From positions 1-32,536 of the forward strand of contig NZ_JAIETD010000141.1 in assembly GCF_019745455.1 (NCBI RefSeq): a DNA stretch of 32,536 bases, given 5' to 3'. Source of the stretch: Methylobacterium sp. (GTDB lineage Bacteria > Pseudomonadota > Alphaproteobacteria > Rhizobiales > Beijerinckiaceae). This document shows positions 7,088 to 16,720 of the stretch, in pieces (positions within the stretch are counted from its first letter, which is position 1; each line of letters opens with the position of its first letter). The notes below the pieces were generated by a model that saw only the letters and a program-made list of their open reading frames with translations, did no database searches and was not told the origin of the DNA. A program made the translations under genes and the position numbers.

Positions 7088-7663
7088 ATGGCCGATGACG
7101 AGACCGACAGCAGCCTTGCGGGGCGCGCGAGGCAACTGGAGACCCTCGACAAGCTTGCCCAGAAGTTCGGCCAGAGCCTCGGCCGCGCCTTCTCGGTGAA
7201 TGTCGGCGGCGGCCGTCAGCTCGACAGCGTGCTGACCTCCCTGGCCGGCAAGCTCGCGGGCATCGCGGGCAAGGCCATCGCCGCACCGATCAGGAGCGGA
7301 ATCACGAGCCTCGTGAACAGCCTGATCAATTCGGGTTCGGGAGACGACGCCACGGCGTTCGCCAAGGGTGGGATCCTGTCCGGCGGGCGGGTCCGGCCCT
7401 TCGCCAGCGGCGGCGTGGTGGCCGCGCCGACCTACTTCCCGATGCAGGGCGGCACCGGTCTGATGGGCGAGGCCGGGCCGGAGGCGATCCTTCCCCTGAG
7501 GCGCGGCAGCGACGGCCGCCTCGGGGTCGCGGCCGGGCAGGGCGGTGGCGCCAGCATCACCGTCAACATCACCACGCCCGACATCGCGGGGTTCCGCCGC
7601 TCGGAGGCTCAGGTCGCCGCCAGCCTCGCCCGCGCCGTCGCGCGTGGACGTCGAGGCCTCTGA
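7088..7663 (+). CDS. Short tail tape measure protein (GTA gp11-like)
   Basis: Encodes 191 aa of the GTA-type tail tape measure family, which sets tail length and is ejected with the DNA. Residues about 60-85 (LAGKLAGIAGKAIAAPIRSG) form a Gly/Ala-rich hydrophobic helix. The FAKGGILSGGRVRPFASGGVVAAPTYFPM and GLMGEAGPEAILPLRRG segments (about 97-145) are the conserved C-terminal signature of tape-measure proteins. ATG 7088 has GAGGG at 7076-7080. A tape this short means a short tail, as in GTA or mini-siphophage particles. There is no lysozyme domain inside. Confidence 0.88.
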   Translation: MADDETDSSLAGRARQLETLDKLAQKFGQSLGRAFSVNVGGGRQLDSVLTSLAGKLAGIAGKAIAAPIRSGITSLVNSLINSGSGDDATAFAKGGILSGGRVRPFASGGVVAAPTYFPMQGGTGLMGEAGPEAILPLRRGSDGRLGVAAGQGGGASITVNITTPDIAGFRRSEAQVAASLARAVARGRRGL

Positions 7664-7689
7664 GCGCCTCCGTCATAAAGGATCATCCC

Positions 7690-8346
7690 ATGCCGACCGA
7701 TTTCCACGAGGTGCGCTTCCCCCTCGACGTATCGCTTCGTGGCAGCGGCGGCCCGAGCCGCCTGACCGAAGTGGTCACGCTGGCCTCCGGCCGAGAGCAT
7801 CGCAACAGCCGGTGGGCGGATTCGCGGCGCCGCTACGATGCCGGCTTCGGCATCCGCACCCTCGACGCGCTCCACGCGGTACTGAGCTTCTTCGAGGAGC
7901 GGCGCGGGCGGCTCTACGGCTTCCGGTATCGCGACCGGGTCGATTTCCTGTCGGGGCCACCTTCGCGCACCGTTACGGCCACCGACCAGTCCTTGGGGAC
8001 CGGTGACGGCGCAAAGCGGGTGTTCCAACTCGCCAAGACCTACGGTGGAGAGACCTATGGCGGCGGGTTGATGCCCTATCGCCGGGCAATTACCAAACCG
8101 GTGGCCGAGACCGTCCGGGTCGCTGTGGCGGGCATCCCGGTTCCGGCCGCCAAAGTGACCTGCGATGCCACCACCGGCCTCCTCACCTTCGCTGCGGACA
8201 CGATCCCGCCGGCCGGCGCGATGGTGACGGCCGGCTTCGCCTTCGACGTGCCGGTCCGCTTCGATACCGACGAGTTGACGATCGATCTCTCCGCATTCAC
8301 CGCCGGGGAAATACCGAAGGTGCCGCTCGTCGAGGTCGTGCCGTGA
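7690..8346 (+). CDS. DUF2460 distal tail protein (GTA gp12-like)
   Basis: Encodes 218 aa of the DUF2460 / TIGR02217 family, the distal tail protein joining tube to baseplate hub. The FHEVRFPLDVSLRGSGGP start, REHRNSRWADSRRRYDAGFGIR (about 37-58), FFEERRGRLYGFRYRDRVDF and the C-terminal FDVPVRFDTDELTIDL are diagnostic. An AAAGG ribosome site precedes ATG 7690. In GTA clusters the DUF2163 hub gene follows immediately; here an antiparallel RTX-like gene lies between, with only 24 bp between the convergent stops. Confidence 0.93.
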   Translation: MPTDFHEVRFPLDVSLRGSGGPSRLTEVVTLASGREHRNSRWADSRRRYDAGFGIRTLDALHAVLSFFEERRGRLYGFRYRDRVDFLSGPPSRTVTATDQSLGTGDGAKRVFQLAKTYGGETYGGGLMPYRRAITKPVAETVRVAVAGIPVPAAKVTCDATTGLLTFAADTIPPAGAMVTAGFAFDVPVRFDTDELTIDLSAFTAGEIPKVPLVEVVP

Positions 8347-8370
8347 CGAGCGGTGTCACGTGGCTACCCG

Positions 8371-9267
<897 letters not shown>

Positions 9268-9429
9268 GATGATGCCTCCTCGGTCGGATCATCTGTCTCG
9301 ACCCTGTCGGACAAGACTAGAGGCATGGCGGCGCAGTGTTAAGTAGCAGAACTACCCGGCCAGGATTGCCGATTGCTCCCATATCGACGCCCTGATCATC
9401 GGATCCTTACCCGGACCGGAGGCGCCCCC

Positions 9430-10311
9430 ATGCGCGCGCTGCCTGCCGACCTCGCCGCGCATCTCGCCGGCGGGGCGACCACCCTGTGCCATTGCTGGGC
9501 GCTGACCCGCCGCGACGGCACGATCCTCGGCTTCACCGACCACGACCGCGATCTCATCGTCGGCGGGGTGACCTACGCCGCCCGCTCAGGGCTCGAGGCT
9601 GCCGAGGCAAGCGCCGAGCTCGGCTTTGCCGTCGGCGGAGGCGAGGTCGCCGGCGCGCTGCGCTCCTCCGGCATCGTCGAGGCAGAGGTGGCGGGCGGGC
9701 TCTATGACGGCGCCTCGGTGGAGACCTGGCTGGTGAACTGGACCCATCCGGCGACCCGCCTCCTTCTCGACGTCGCCACCGTCGGTGAGATCCGCCGGGC
9801 CGGCGGTGCCTTCGTCGTGGAACTGCGCGGGCTGATGCACGAACTCGACGCCGAGCGCGGCCGGACCTATCGCGCCACCTGCAGCGCCGATCTCGGCGAC
9901 CGCCGCTGCCGCGTCGACCTCGACGACCCGCGTTATCGGACCGCCGGCACCGTCACGGCGCCGGGCGCCGCCGGACGCTACGACGTGACCCTGGCGGGGG
10001 ACTTCGCCGCCGGCCTCTTCGACGGCGGCCGCCTGACCTGGGACGGCGGCGTCAATGCCGGATTGTCCGGCGATATCCGCGCGCTCGCGGGCGGCGAACT
10101 CATCCTGTGGGAGGCGCCGCCGCGTCCCGTCTCCGCGGGCGACGGGTTCCGCCTCACTGCCGGCTGCGACAAGCGTCTCGCCACCTGCAGAGAGCTGTTC
10201 GCCAATGTCGCGAACTTCCAGGGCTTTCCGCACATGCCGGGCAACGACTTCGTCCTGCGCCATGCGCCCGGCTCCGGACCGGGCCTTGACGGCGGCAGCC
10301 TGTTCCGATGA
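9430..10311 (+). CDS. DUF2163 baseplate hub protein (GTA gp13-like)
   Basis: Encodes 293 aa of the DUF2163 / phage hub family (lambda gpL relatives). Four cysteines are placed as in metal-cluster hubs: Cys151 and Cys160 in the ATC-x8-C segment, then Cys246 and Cys253 in AGCDKRLATC, followed by the signature NVANFQGFPHMPGNDF near the C-terminus. Related lambda-type and GTA hubs carry an Fe-S cluster on such cysteines, so this one probably does too. ATG 9430 has CGGAGG at 9417-9422. The stop overlaps a possible ATG of the next gene (ATGA at 10308-10311). Upstream lies the minus-strand RTX-like gene, so this gene needs read-through or its own promoter in the 162-bp gap. Confidence 0.92.
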   Translation: MRALPADLAAHLAGGATTLCHCWALTRRDGTILGFTDHDRDLIVGGVTYAARSGLEAAEASAELGFAVGGGEVAGALRSSGIVEAEVAGGLYDGASVETWLVNWTHPATRLLLDVATVGEIRRAGGAFVVELRGLMHELDAERGRTYRATCSADLGDRRCRVDLDDPRYRTAGTVTAPGAAGRYDVTLAGDFAAGLFDGGRLTWDGGVNAGLSGDIRALAGGELILWEAPPRPVSAGDGFRLTAGCDKRLATCRELFANVANFQGFPHMPGNDFVLRHAPGSGPGLDGGSLFR

Positions 10312-10325
10312 CGGAGGCCTCTTCC

Positions 10326-10814
10326 ATGCCGACTCCGCAAGTCGTTGTCGCAAGGGCGCGCGCCTGGATCGGCACGCCTTATCGCCATCAGGCCTCGCTC
10401 ATCGGGACCGGATGCGACTGCCTCGGTCTCGTGCGCGGGGTTTGGCGCGAGATCCTCGGGCCGAAACCCGAGGCCGCGCCGCCCTATGCATCGAGCTGGG
10501 CCGAGTCGGCTGGGCGCGGAACCGACCCGCTCGCCGATGCCGCCGCCCGGCACCTCCTGCCGCTGGCTCTGCCCGATCGCGATGGCGAACCCGAGGCCGG
10601 CGCGCTGCTGCTCTTCGCCTTCCGGGCCCACCTTCCGGCCAAGCACTGCGCCATCGCGACGGGCGAGGGCACGATGATCCACGCCCATGACGGGGCGGCG
10701 GTGACGGAAGTCGCCTTCACCGGCTGGTGGCGGCGGCACCTGACGCATGCGTTTCGGTTTCCGGCAGGGTGCGATCATCCCAGGGCCTCGAATTCGGCTT
10801 GGAGCCGCCCGTAA
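10326..10814 (+). CDS. NlpC/P60 tail peptidase (GTA gp14-like)
   Basis: Encodes 162 aa of the NlpC/P60 cysteine peptidase family, cutting peptidoglycan stem peptides during DNA entry. ARAWIGTPYRHQ near the N-terminus and the catalytic Cys32 in GCDCLGLV are typical; the His is probably in AKHCAI (about residues 103-108). The segment GALLLFAFRAHLPAKHCAI resembles the substrate-groove strand, and the C-terminal GWWRRHLTHAFRFP matches GTA homologues. ATG 10326 was chosen for GGAGG at 10313-10317; ATG 10308, overlapping the hub stop, would add six residues. It is cotranscribed with the hub and megatron genes. Confidence 0.9.
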   Translation: MPTPQVVVARARAWIGTPYRHQASLIGTGCDCLGLVRGVWREILGPKPEAAPPYASSWAESAGRGTDPLADAAARHLLPLALPDRDGEPEAGALLLFAFRAHLPAKHCAIATGEGTMIHAHDGAAVTEVAFTGWWRRHLTHAFRFPAGCDHPRASNSAWSRP

Positions 10815-10852
10815 CTGATCCTGAACATCTGACCTTCCTTGGGGAACCCGCC

Positions 10853-13800
10853 ATGGCCACGCTGATCCTGCAAACCGCCGGAGCGGCGATCGGCACGGCG
10901 CTCGGCGGGCCGATCGGCGGGATCATCGGCAGCGCAGCCGGCTCGGCGGCGGGGTCGGCGCTCGACGGCGCGCTGTTCGGTAGTCGAGCGAGCCCTCGCT
11001 TCGTGGAGGGGCCGCGCCTCGCGGACGTCGCGGGCCTGCGGTCGACCGAGGGCGATCCGATCCCGCGGGTCTACGGCCGCGCCAAAGTCGGCGGCACCCT
11101 GATCTGGGCGACGCGGCCGCTCGAAGTCGCCAATACCAGCGTCGAGCGCGCCTCGGCCGGCTCCAAGGGAGGCGGCGGCGGACAGAAGACCGTCAGCACC
11201 ACCTACGCCTATCACGCCAACCTCGCGGTCGGCCTGTGCGAGGGCGAGATCGCCGGCATCCGCCGGGTCTGGGCCGACGGACAGGAGCTCGACCTCGCGA
11301 GCCTCGACATGCGTGTGCATCGCGGCGGTGCCGACCAGGCGCCGGACCCGCTCATCGTCGCCAAGGAGGGCGCCGACGCGCCGGCCTATCGCGGTCTCGC
11401 CTACGTGGTGTTCGAGCGCCTCGCACTGGCCGAATTCGGCAACCGGGTGCCGCAGCTCGCCTTCGAGGTGATCCGGCCGGTGGAGGGGCTCGCCGGCATG
11501 ATCCGTGCCGTCTGCCTGATCCCGGACTCCACCGAGTTCGGTCTCGATCCGGCCCCCGTCACGGAGGATGCCGGCTACGGCGTGAGCCGGCCCGCCAACC
11601 GCTTCCAGCTCCAGGCTGCCACAGACGTCGTCGCCTCCCTCGATGCGCTGCAGTCCCTATGCCCGCGCCTGAGACGGGTCTCGGTGGTGGCGAGCTGGTT
11701 CGGGAACGACCTGCGCGCCGGGCATTGCACGGTCACGCCGAAGGTCGATAACGCGGCGAAGGCGACCATCGGGGACGTCTGGAGCGTCGCCGGCTTGACC
11801 CGGGACGGTGTCGAGGCCGTCTCGACCACCCTGGCCGGGGGGGCAGCCTATGGCGGCACGCCTTCGGATGCGGGGTTGACTCGGCTCGTGGCCGAACTCG
11901 GCCGTCGCAGCCTGGACGTAGTGCTCTATCCCTTCGTCATGATGGACGTCCCGGCCGGCAATACCTTGCCCGACCCGCGCGATTCCGGCGCCGCCGGTCA
12001 GCTGCCCTATCCCTGGCGCGGGCGCATCACCTGCCACCCTGCGCCGGGCCTCCCCGCGAGCCCCGACGGCACGGCGGGCGCGGGTGACCAGGTCGTCGCC
12101 TTCTTCGAGGGCGCGGAAGGCTATCGCCGGTTCCTGTTGCACTACGCCGACCTCGCCGCCGCCTGGTCACGCGACGGGATCGCCATCGCCGGCTTCATCG
12201 TCGGCAGCGAGTTCGTCGGCCTGACCAGGGTGCGGTCGGAGAGCGACCGCTACCCGGCGGTCGAGGCCCTGCGGGCGCTGGCCGCGGAGGTGCGCACTCG
12301 CCTCGGCCTCGGCGTAAAGCTCGTCTATGCCGCCGACTGGACCGAGTACGGTGCCCATGTCCGCGATGGCGGCGCGACACTGCGCTTCCCACTCGACGCG
12401 CTCTTCGCCGACCCGGCCATCGATGCGGTCGGAATCGACTACTACCCACCGATCTCCGACTTTCGCGACGGCGACGCCCACGCGGATCTCGCCGAAACAG
12501 GCAGCCTCTATGATCCGTTTTATCTGAAGGGCCGGCTCGGCAGCGGCGAGGCCTTCGACTGGTACTATGCCGACGAGGCCGGCCGCAGAGCCCAGATCCG
12601 CCAGCCCATCACCGATGGGGCGTTCGGGAAACCCTGGATATACCGGGCAAAAGACCTCGTTTCGTGGTGGTCGAACGCCCATGTCGAGCGCGATGGCGGC
12701 GTCGAGACTCGGGCCACGGCCTGGGTGCCGCGCTCGAAGCCGATCTGGCTCACCGAGATCGGCGTCCCCGCCGTGGACAAGGGCACCAACGGTCCGAACG
12801 TCTTTCCGGACCCGAAATCCTCCGAGAACGCGGCGCCTCCCTTCTCCTCCGGCGCCCGCGACGACCTGATCCAGGCGCGCGGCCTCACTGCAATCCTTTC
12901 CCGCTTCGACGCGAGCATTCCGGGCTTCGATCCGGCCCACAACCCGGTCTCGCCGCTCTATGGCGGCCCGATGGTGGCACCTGATTCGGTCTTCGTCTGG
13001 TGCTGGGACGCGCGGCCCTATCCGGCCTTTCCGGATTTCGACACGGTGTGGGCGGACGCGCCGAACTGGCGCGTCGGGCACTGGATCAACGGGCGGATCG
13101 AGGGGCTCGAACTCGACCGGCTGATTGCCGCGATCCTCGCCGAGTTCGGCATCGTCGCACCGGCCCGGATCGAGGCCGATGCCAGCCTCGACGGCTACGT
13201 CCTTGATCGCCCGCTCTCAGCTCGAGGGGCACTGGAGCCCCTGACCCAGATCTTCGGCCTCGCCGTGTCGGCGGTGGCTGGGCGCCTCAGCATCCGCGGA
13301 CCACGACGCGAGAACGCTATGCCGATCGACGAGGGTGACCTCGTAAGGGAGTCGCCCGAGGACGCCCCCTTGATCCTCGTCAGGGCTGAAGAGAGCGAGC
13401 TGCCACGCTCGGTCGAGGTGAGCTTCTCCGATGCGCAGAGTCCGGAATACCGTGTCGCCACGGTGGCAGCGCTCCGGCCCGCCGGGGGACGCCGCCGCGA
13501 AAGCCGGGTCGAGGCCCCCATCGTGGTCCGCCGAGACGTCATGGAGACACTCGCCGAGACGCTGCTCGACGCGGCTATCGCCGGCCGGGAGACCGCGAGC
13601 TTCGGAGCGAGCCCACGCTGCGTCGCGCTGGAGCCGGGCGACCTCGTGAGCCTTCCAGGCCAAGCGGGGCATCACCGCATCGTTCGGATCACCGACAATC
13701 CGGGCGGGCGCCGTATCGAGACGCGGGCGATCCCGGCGAGCAGAGGAATGATCCGACGACGCGATCCGTCGGAAGCCGGACCTCGCCGCGGACCGCCGCC

Positions 13801-14761
13801 GCTCGCCGGTCGCCCCTTCGCAGTTGTCCTCGACATTCCCGCCGACCGCGGCAGCCCGACGCCATTGCAATACCTTGCCGTCACGGCCGATCCCTGGCCG
13901 GGCGCCGTGGCGGTATGGCGTGCCTCAGGGGACGGGGCGCCCCTCGCCCTGAAGGCCCAGGTCGACTATCCGGCCTGCCTCGGCGAGACCCTCACGGGCT
14001 TGGCCCCCGGTCCGCTCTGGCGCTTCGACCGCCATGCCCGCCTCGACGTCACCCTGCACCAGGCGGGCGCCCTCTCGGCGATCGGCGAGGACGCGGCCCT
14101 GGCGGGCGGGAACCTCTTCGCCCTGCGCGGCGCCGACGGCGCCATCGAGGTCCTCTCTGCCGCGGGAATCGAGATGATCGGGTCGGGGCGCTACCGCCTC
14201 TCAGGGCTATTGCGCGGGCTCGCCGGCAGCGAGGCGCAGGCCGGACGCGGGGCGGCGGCGGGAAGCCTGATCGTGCGCCTCGACGATCGCGCAATGGTGC
14301 CGCTCGTCGACCGCCTCGACGAGGCCGGAAGGCCTTTTCGATACCGCATCGGCCCGGCCGGACGCGATCCCGCCGATCCGCTCTTCGTCGAGCTGACGGC
14401 GGAGGCGGGGCTGATCGCCCTCAGGCCGCTCTCACCGGTCCATCTCAGGGCCGAGCGCGCGCCGGGAGGAATCGTCCTGTCGTGGATACGGAGGGCGCGG
14501 CGGGAGGCGGATGGCTGGGAACCTGCCCAGATCCCCTCCGACGAGCCCGGCGAGACGTTTCACATCTCTCTCTACGCGGGCGATGGACGCCTCCTCCGTT
14601 CCCTGACCTCGGACACCGCAAGCCTCCTCTACGCAGCCGCAGACGAAGTCGCGGATTACGGCGGCCCGCAGACACGGCTCGACGTCGAGGTCGCGCAGGT
14701 GAGCCCAAGAGCGGGAGCCGGGCCCTCGACCCGATCGACGGTACCCGTCCGCGCCGGCTGA
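10853..14761 (+). CDS. Baseplate megatron protein with TIM-barrel domain (GTA gp15-like)
   Basis: Encodes 1302 aa, the usual length of GTA gp15, which forms the central baseplate and penetrating device. A Gly/Ala zipper-like stretch (about 10-40, GGPIGGIIGSAAGSAAGSAL) opens the protein, then a conserved VYGRAKVGGTLIWATRPLE segment. A glycoside-hydrolase-like TIM barrel spans about 400-800: KLVYAADWTEYG (about 488-499), DAVGIDYYPPISDFRDG and IWLTEIGVPAVDKG, whose Glu (about 632) suits a catalytic or glycan-binding role. The phage tail protein domain and immunoglobulin-like C-terminal strands (LRAERAPGGIVLSWIRRAR) follow. ATG 10853 has GGGGA upstream; a frame open from 10727 is read-through of the previous gene region. 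Confidence 0.94.
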   Translation: MATLILQTAGAAIGTALGGPIGGIIGSAAGSAAGSALDGALFGSRASPRFVEGPRLADVAGLRSTEGDPIPRVYGRAKVGGTLIWATRPLEVANTSVERASAGSKGGGGGQKTVSTTYAYHANLAVGLCEGEIAGIRRVWADGQELDLASLDMRVHRGGADQAPDPLIVAKEGADAPAYRGLAYVVFERLALAEFGNRVPQLAFEVIRPVEGLAGMIRAVCLIPDSTEFGLDPAPVTEDAGYGVSRPANRFQLQAATDVVASLDALQSLCPRLRRVSVVASWFGNDLRAGHCTVTPKVDNAAKATIGDVWSVAGLTRDGVEAVSTTLAGGAAYGGTPSDAGLTRLVAELGRRSLDVVLYPFVMMDVPAGNTLPDPRDSGAAGQLPYPWRGRITCHPAPGLPASPDGTAGAGDQVVAFFEGAEGYRRFLLHYADLAAAWSRDGIAIAGFIVGSEFVGLTRVRSESDRYPAVEALRALAAEVRTRLGLGVKLVYAADWTEYGAHVRDGGATLRFPLDALFADPAIDAVGIDYYPPISDFRDGDAHADLAETGSLYDPFYLKGRLGSGEAFDWYYADEAGRRAQIRQPITDGAFGKPWIYRAKDLVSWWSNAHVERDGGVETRATAWVPRSKPIWLTEIGVPAVDKGTNGPNVFPDPKSSENAAPPFSSGARDDLIQARGLTAILSRFDASIPGFDPAHNPVSPLYGGPMVAPDSVFVWCWDARPYPAFPDFDTVWADAPNWRVGHWINGRIEGLELDRLIAAILAEFGIVAPARIEADASLDGYVLDRPLSARGALEPLTQIFGLAVSAVAGRLSIRGPRRENAMPIDEGDLVRESPEDAPLILVRAEESELPRSVEVSFSDAQSPEYRVATVAALRPAGGRRRESRVEAPIVVRRDVMETLAETLLDAAIAGRETASFGASPRCVALEPGDLVSLPGQAGHHRIVRITDNPGGRRIETRAIPASRGMIRRRDPSEAGPRRGPPPLAGRPFAVVLDIPADRGSPTPLQYLAVTADPWPGAVAVWRASGDGAPLALKAQVDYPACLGETLTGLAPGPLWRFDRHARLDVTLHQAGALSAIGEDAALAGGNLFALRGADGAIEVLSAAGIEMIGSGRYRLSGLLRGLAGSEAQAGRGAAAGSLIVRLDDRAMVPLVDRLDEAGRPFRYRIGPAGRDPADPLFVELTAEAGLIALRPLSPVHLRAERAPGGIVLSWIRRARREADGWEPAQIPSDEPGETFHISLYAGDGRLLRSLTSDTASLLYAAADEVADYGGPQTRLDVEVAQVSPRAGAGPSTRSTVPVRAG

Positions 14762-14792
14762 CCAACGTCCCTCCCTTCACGAGGAAATTCCG

Positions 14793-16370
14793 ATGCCGCA
14801 GTCCACCGCCAACCTCGCGCTCCCGCTGATCGCAGCGGCGCAGGCCTCCAAGCACGTCACCCACAACGAGGCGCTGACTGCGCTCGACACCATCGTGCAG
14901 CTCGCCTGCCTCGACAAAGACTTGAGTTCTCCGCCCGCGGCGCCTCGCGAAGGCGACCGCTACCTCGTCGCCACGCAGGAACCGACGGGCGCCTGGTCCG
15001 GCCTCAGCGGCGAGATCGCGCTCTACCAGGATGGGCATTGGATCGGCTTTCCGCCGCAACCCGGCTGGCTTGCCTGGATCATCGACGAGAGCGAACTCTA
15101 TATCTTCACGGCCGCTGGCTGGGAGCTCTTCCGGTCGACCATCAAGAGCCTGCAGAGCCTTGCCCTGCTCGGCGTCAACACGACCGCGGACGGGACGAAC
15201 CGCCTCGCGGTGAAGGCGGATGCCGCGCTCTTCACCTGGGACGACATGACCCCCGGCTCCGGCGACATGCGCCTGACGCTGAACCGGCGTTCGGCAACCG
15301 AGGAGGCGGCCCTCGTCCTGCAGAGCGGCTACCAGACCCGCGGGCTGTTCGGGCTCCTCCCCGGCGACCTCGTCGGCCTCAAGGTCAGTACGGACGGCAC
15401 GAGCTACGCCCAGGGTTTTTGCGTACATCCGGCGACGGGCTGCTTCGGGCTCGGCCTGACCGAAACTCCGACGGCCGGCCTCCACCTCACGACCCGTCGG
15501 TCCGGCACGGGCGCGGTCCCCCAGGATCTGCAGGTCGACAGCTTCGGCGGCGACGCTGCGGCGGCGGTTCGGCCGGCCGTCTCCTTCGTCGCGCGTGTCG
15601 CGCGCGGGACGCCGGCGGCACCGTCGGCGGTGAAGGCCCTCGATCGCTTCTTCGGCTTCTTCGGATCGGGGCGGCGAGCGGACGGTGCCTACTCGGCCGA
15701 TGTCGTGGCCTTCAATGGTTTCGCGGAGGAGGACTTCACCGCGACCGGCAACGGAACCGGCATCGACTTCCTGACGACGCCGATCGGCGCCGCCGCGCCC
15801 CGATCCGTGGCGAAGTTCCGCGCCAACGGCGCCCTCGAACTCCAGCCGCAGGCCGAAGCGCCCGCCGTCGGTGCGGCGGGGCAGATCGTGTTCGACTCGA
15901 CCACGGGCGCCTTCCGTGGCCACGACGGGACGCGATGGCGGCGCCTCACCCACATCCCATGCTTCTCCGCCGCGACGAACTTCGACAACTACCTCCCGCC
16001 CGGAGACTGGACCCGAATCCAGTTCAATACGGCCGAATCCAACGATCAGGGAGCCTTCGCGGCCGATACCGCCCGTTTCACGGCCATCGAAGCGGGGCTG
16101 CATGCCTTCAGCGCGAACCTGCTCTACCGGCGCAACGGCACCAGCGCGCCGAACGCTCTCGAAGCACAGTTCTATCGAAATGGCTCACCCGCCGGCCGCG
16201 GCCGTGCCGCACTAACGGGGAACCTTGTAGACGGGGTTTCCTGCCTCGGGCTCAGCGCCATGCTGAAGCTTGCGGCCGGCGACACGGTCGAGGTTGTCGC
16301 CCGGTTCTCCGGCGCGGACGGCTACGTCGCGGCGGCGGATTCGGTGTTTGCCGGTCGGCAGTCGGCGTAG
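14793..16370 (+). CDS. DUF2793 tail protein with C1q/jelly-roll-like end
   Basis: Encodes 525 aa. The first 90 residues are a textbook DUF2793 domain (NLALPLIAAAQASKHVTHNEAL, then EGDRYLVATQEPTGAWSG and the W-rich GHWIGFPPQPGWLAWI), found in GTA and prophage tail proteins after gp15. The middle third (about 120-370) resembles a fibre-shaft region with beta-rich, low-homology sequence. The end (about 390-525), with TRIQFNTAESNDQGAF, GLHAFSANLLYRRNG and VEVVARFSGADGYVAAADSVFAG, looks like a C1q/TNF-type jelly roll often used for receptor binding. ATG 14793 has GAGGA. The likely role is host-surface contact at the tail tip; the ligand is unknown. Confidence 0.85.
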   Translation: MPQSTANLALPLIAAAQASKHVTHNEALTALDTIVQLACLDKDLSSPPAAPREGDRYLVATQEPTGAWSGLSGEIALYQDGHWIGFPPQPGWLAWIIDESELYIFTAAGWELFRSTIKSLQSLALLGVNTTADGTNRLAVKADAALFTWDDMTPGSGDMRLTLNRRSATEEAALVLQSGYQTRGLFGLLPGDLVGLKVSTDGTSYAQGFCVHPATGCFGLGLTETPTAGLHLTTRRSGTGAVPQDLQVDSFGGDAAAAVRPAVSFVARVARGTPAAPSAVKALDRFFGFFGSGRRADGAYSADVVAFNGFAEEDFTATGNGTGIDFLTTPIGAAAPRSVAKFRANGALELQPQAEAPAVGAAGQIVFDSTTGAFRGHDGTRWRRLTHIPCFSAATNFDNYLPPGDWTRIQFNTAESNDQGAFAADTARFTAIEAGLHAFSANLLYRRNGTSAPNALEAQFYRNGSPAGRGRAALTGNLVDGVSCLGLSAMLKLAAGDTVEVVARFSGADGYVAAADSVFAGRQSA

Positions 16371-16457
16371 ACGGCCCGAGAGGCGATCATCCGGACGGGA
16401 ATGGTTCCGGCGGACGCCTTGAGACCGGGCAACCAGGGCGCGCGATCTCTCCTCGGT

Positions 16458-16619
16458 TCAGAACACCATCCGCTCCACCAGCCACCAGGTCGAGCCGACG
16501 ATAATCGCGCACCAGGCGACGGTCACGACCGCCCCGAAACAGAGCCCCACCGCGATGAGCCGGTCCTTCCATGGGCTCGCGTCCCGCTTCGAACCAGCCT
16601 CTGTCCCGTTCCGCGCCAT
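16458..16619 (-). CDS. 53-aa single-span membrane protein, antiparallel
   Basis: A complete minus-strand frame from ATG (16617-16619) to TGA (16458-16460) encodes 53 aa. A charged N-terminus (MARNGTEAGSKRDASPWKDR) is followed by one hydrophobic span (about 21-43, LIAVGLCFGAVVTVAWCAI) and a short WWLVERMVF tail. GAGAGG lies about ten bases upstream. It fills the gap between the DUF2793 gene and the lysozyme gene in the opposite direction. I do not recognise the family. It could be a membrane regulator of lysis or an unrelated gene. The clean frame, membrane profile and ribosome site support a real gene. Confidence 0.6.
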   Translation of the reverse strand: MARNGTEAGSKRDASPWKDRLIAVGLCFGAVVTVAWCAIIVGSTWWLVERMVF

Positions 16620-16720
16620 CGCTCAGCAACCTCTCCTTGTTTCCCGCCCATCGAGCAAGTCGTGCGCCCGCGCCCGATCAGGGTAGCGGCCGCCATCCTT
16701 CCGCTTTCCAGGAGATCGTC

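Noticed and set aside
14445..16103. 552-aa minus-strand open frame
   Set aside because: It is antisense to the megatron and DUF2793 genes, both strongly supported; no domain is recognisable.
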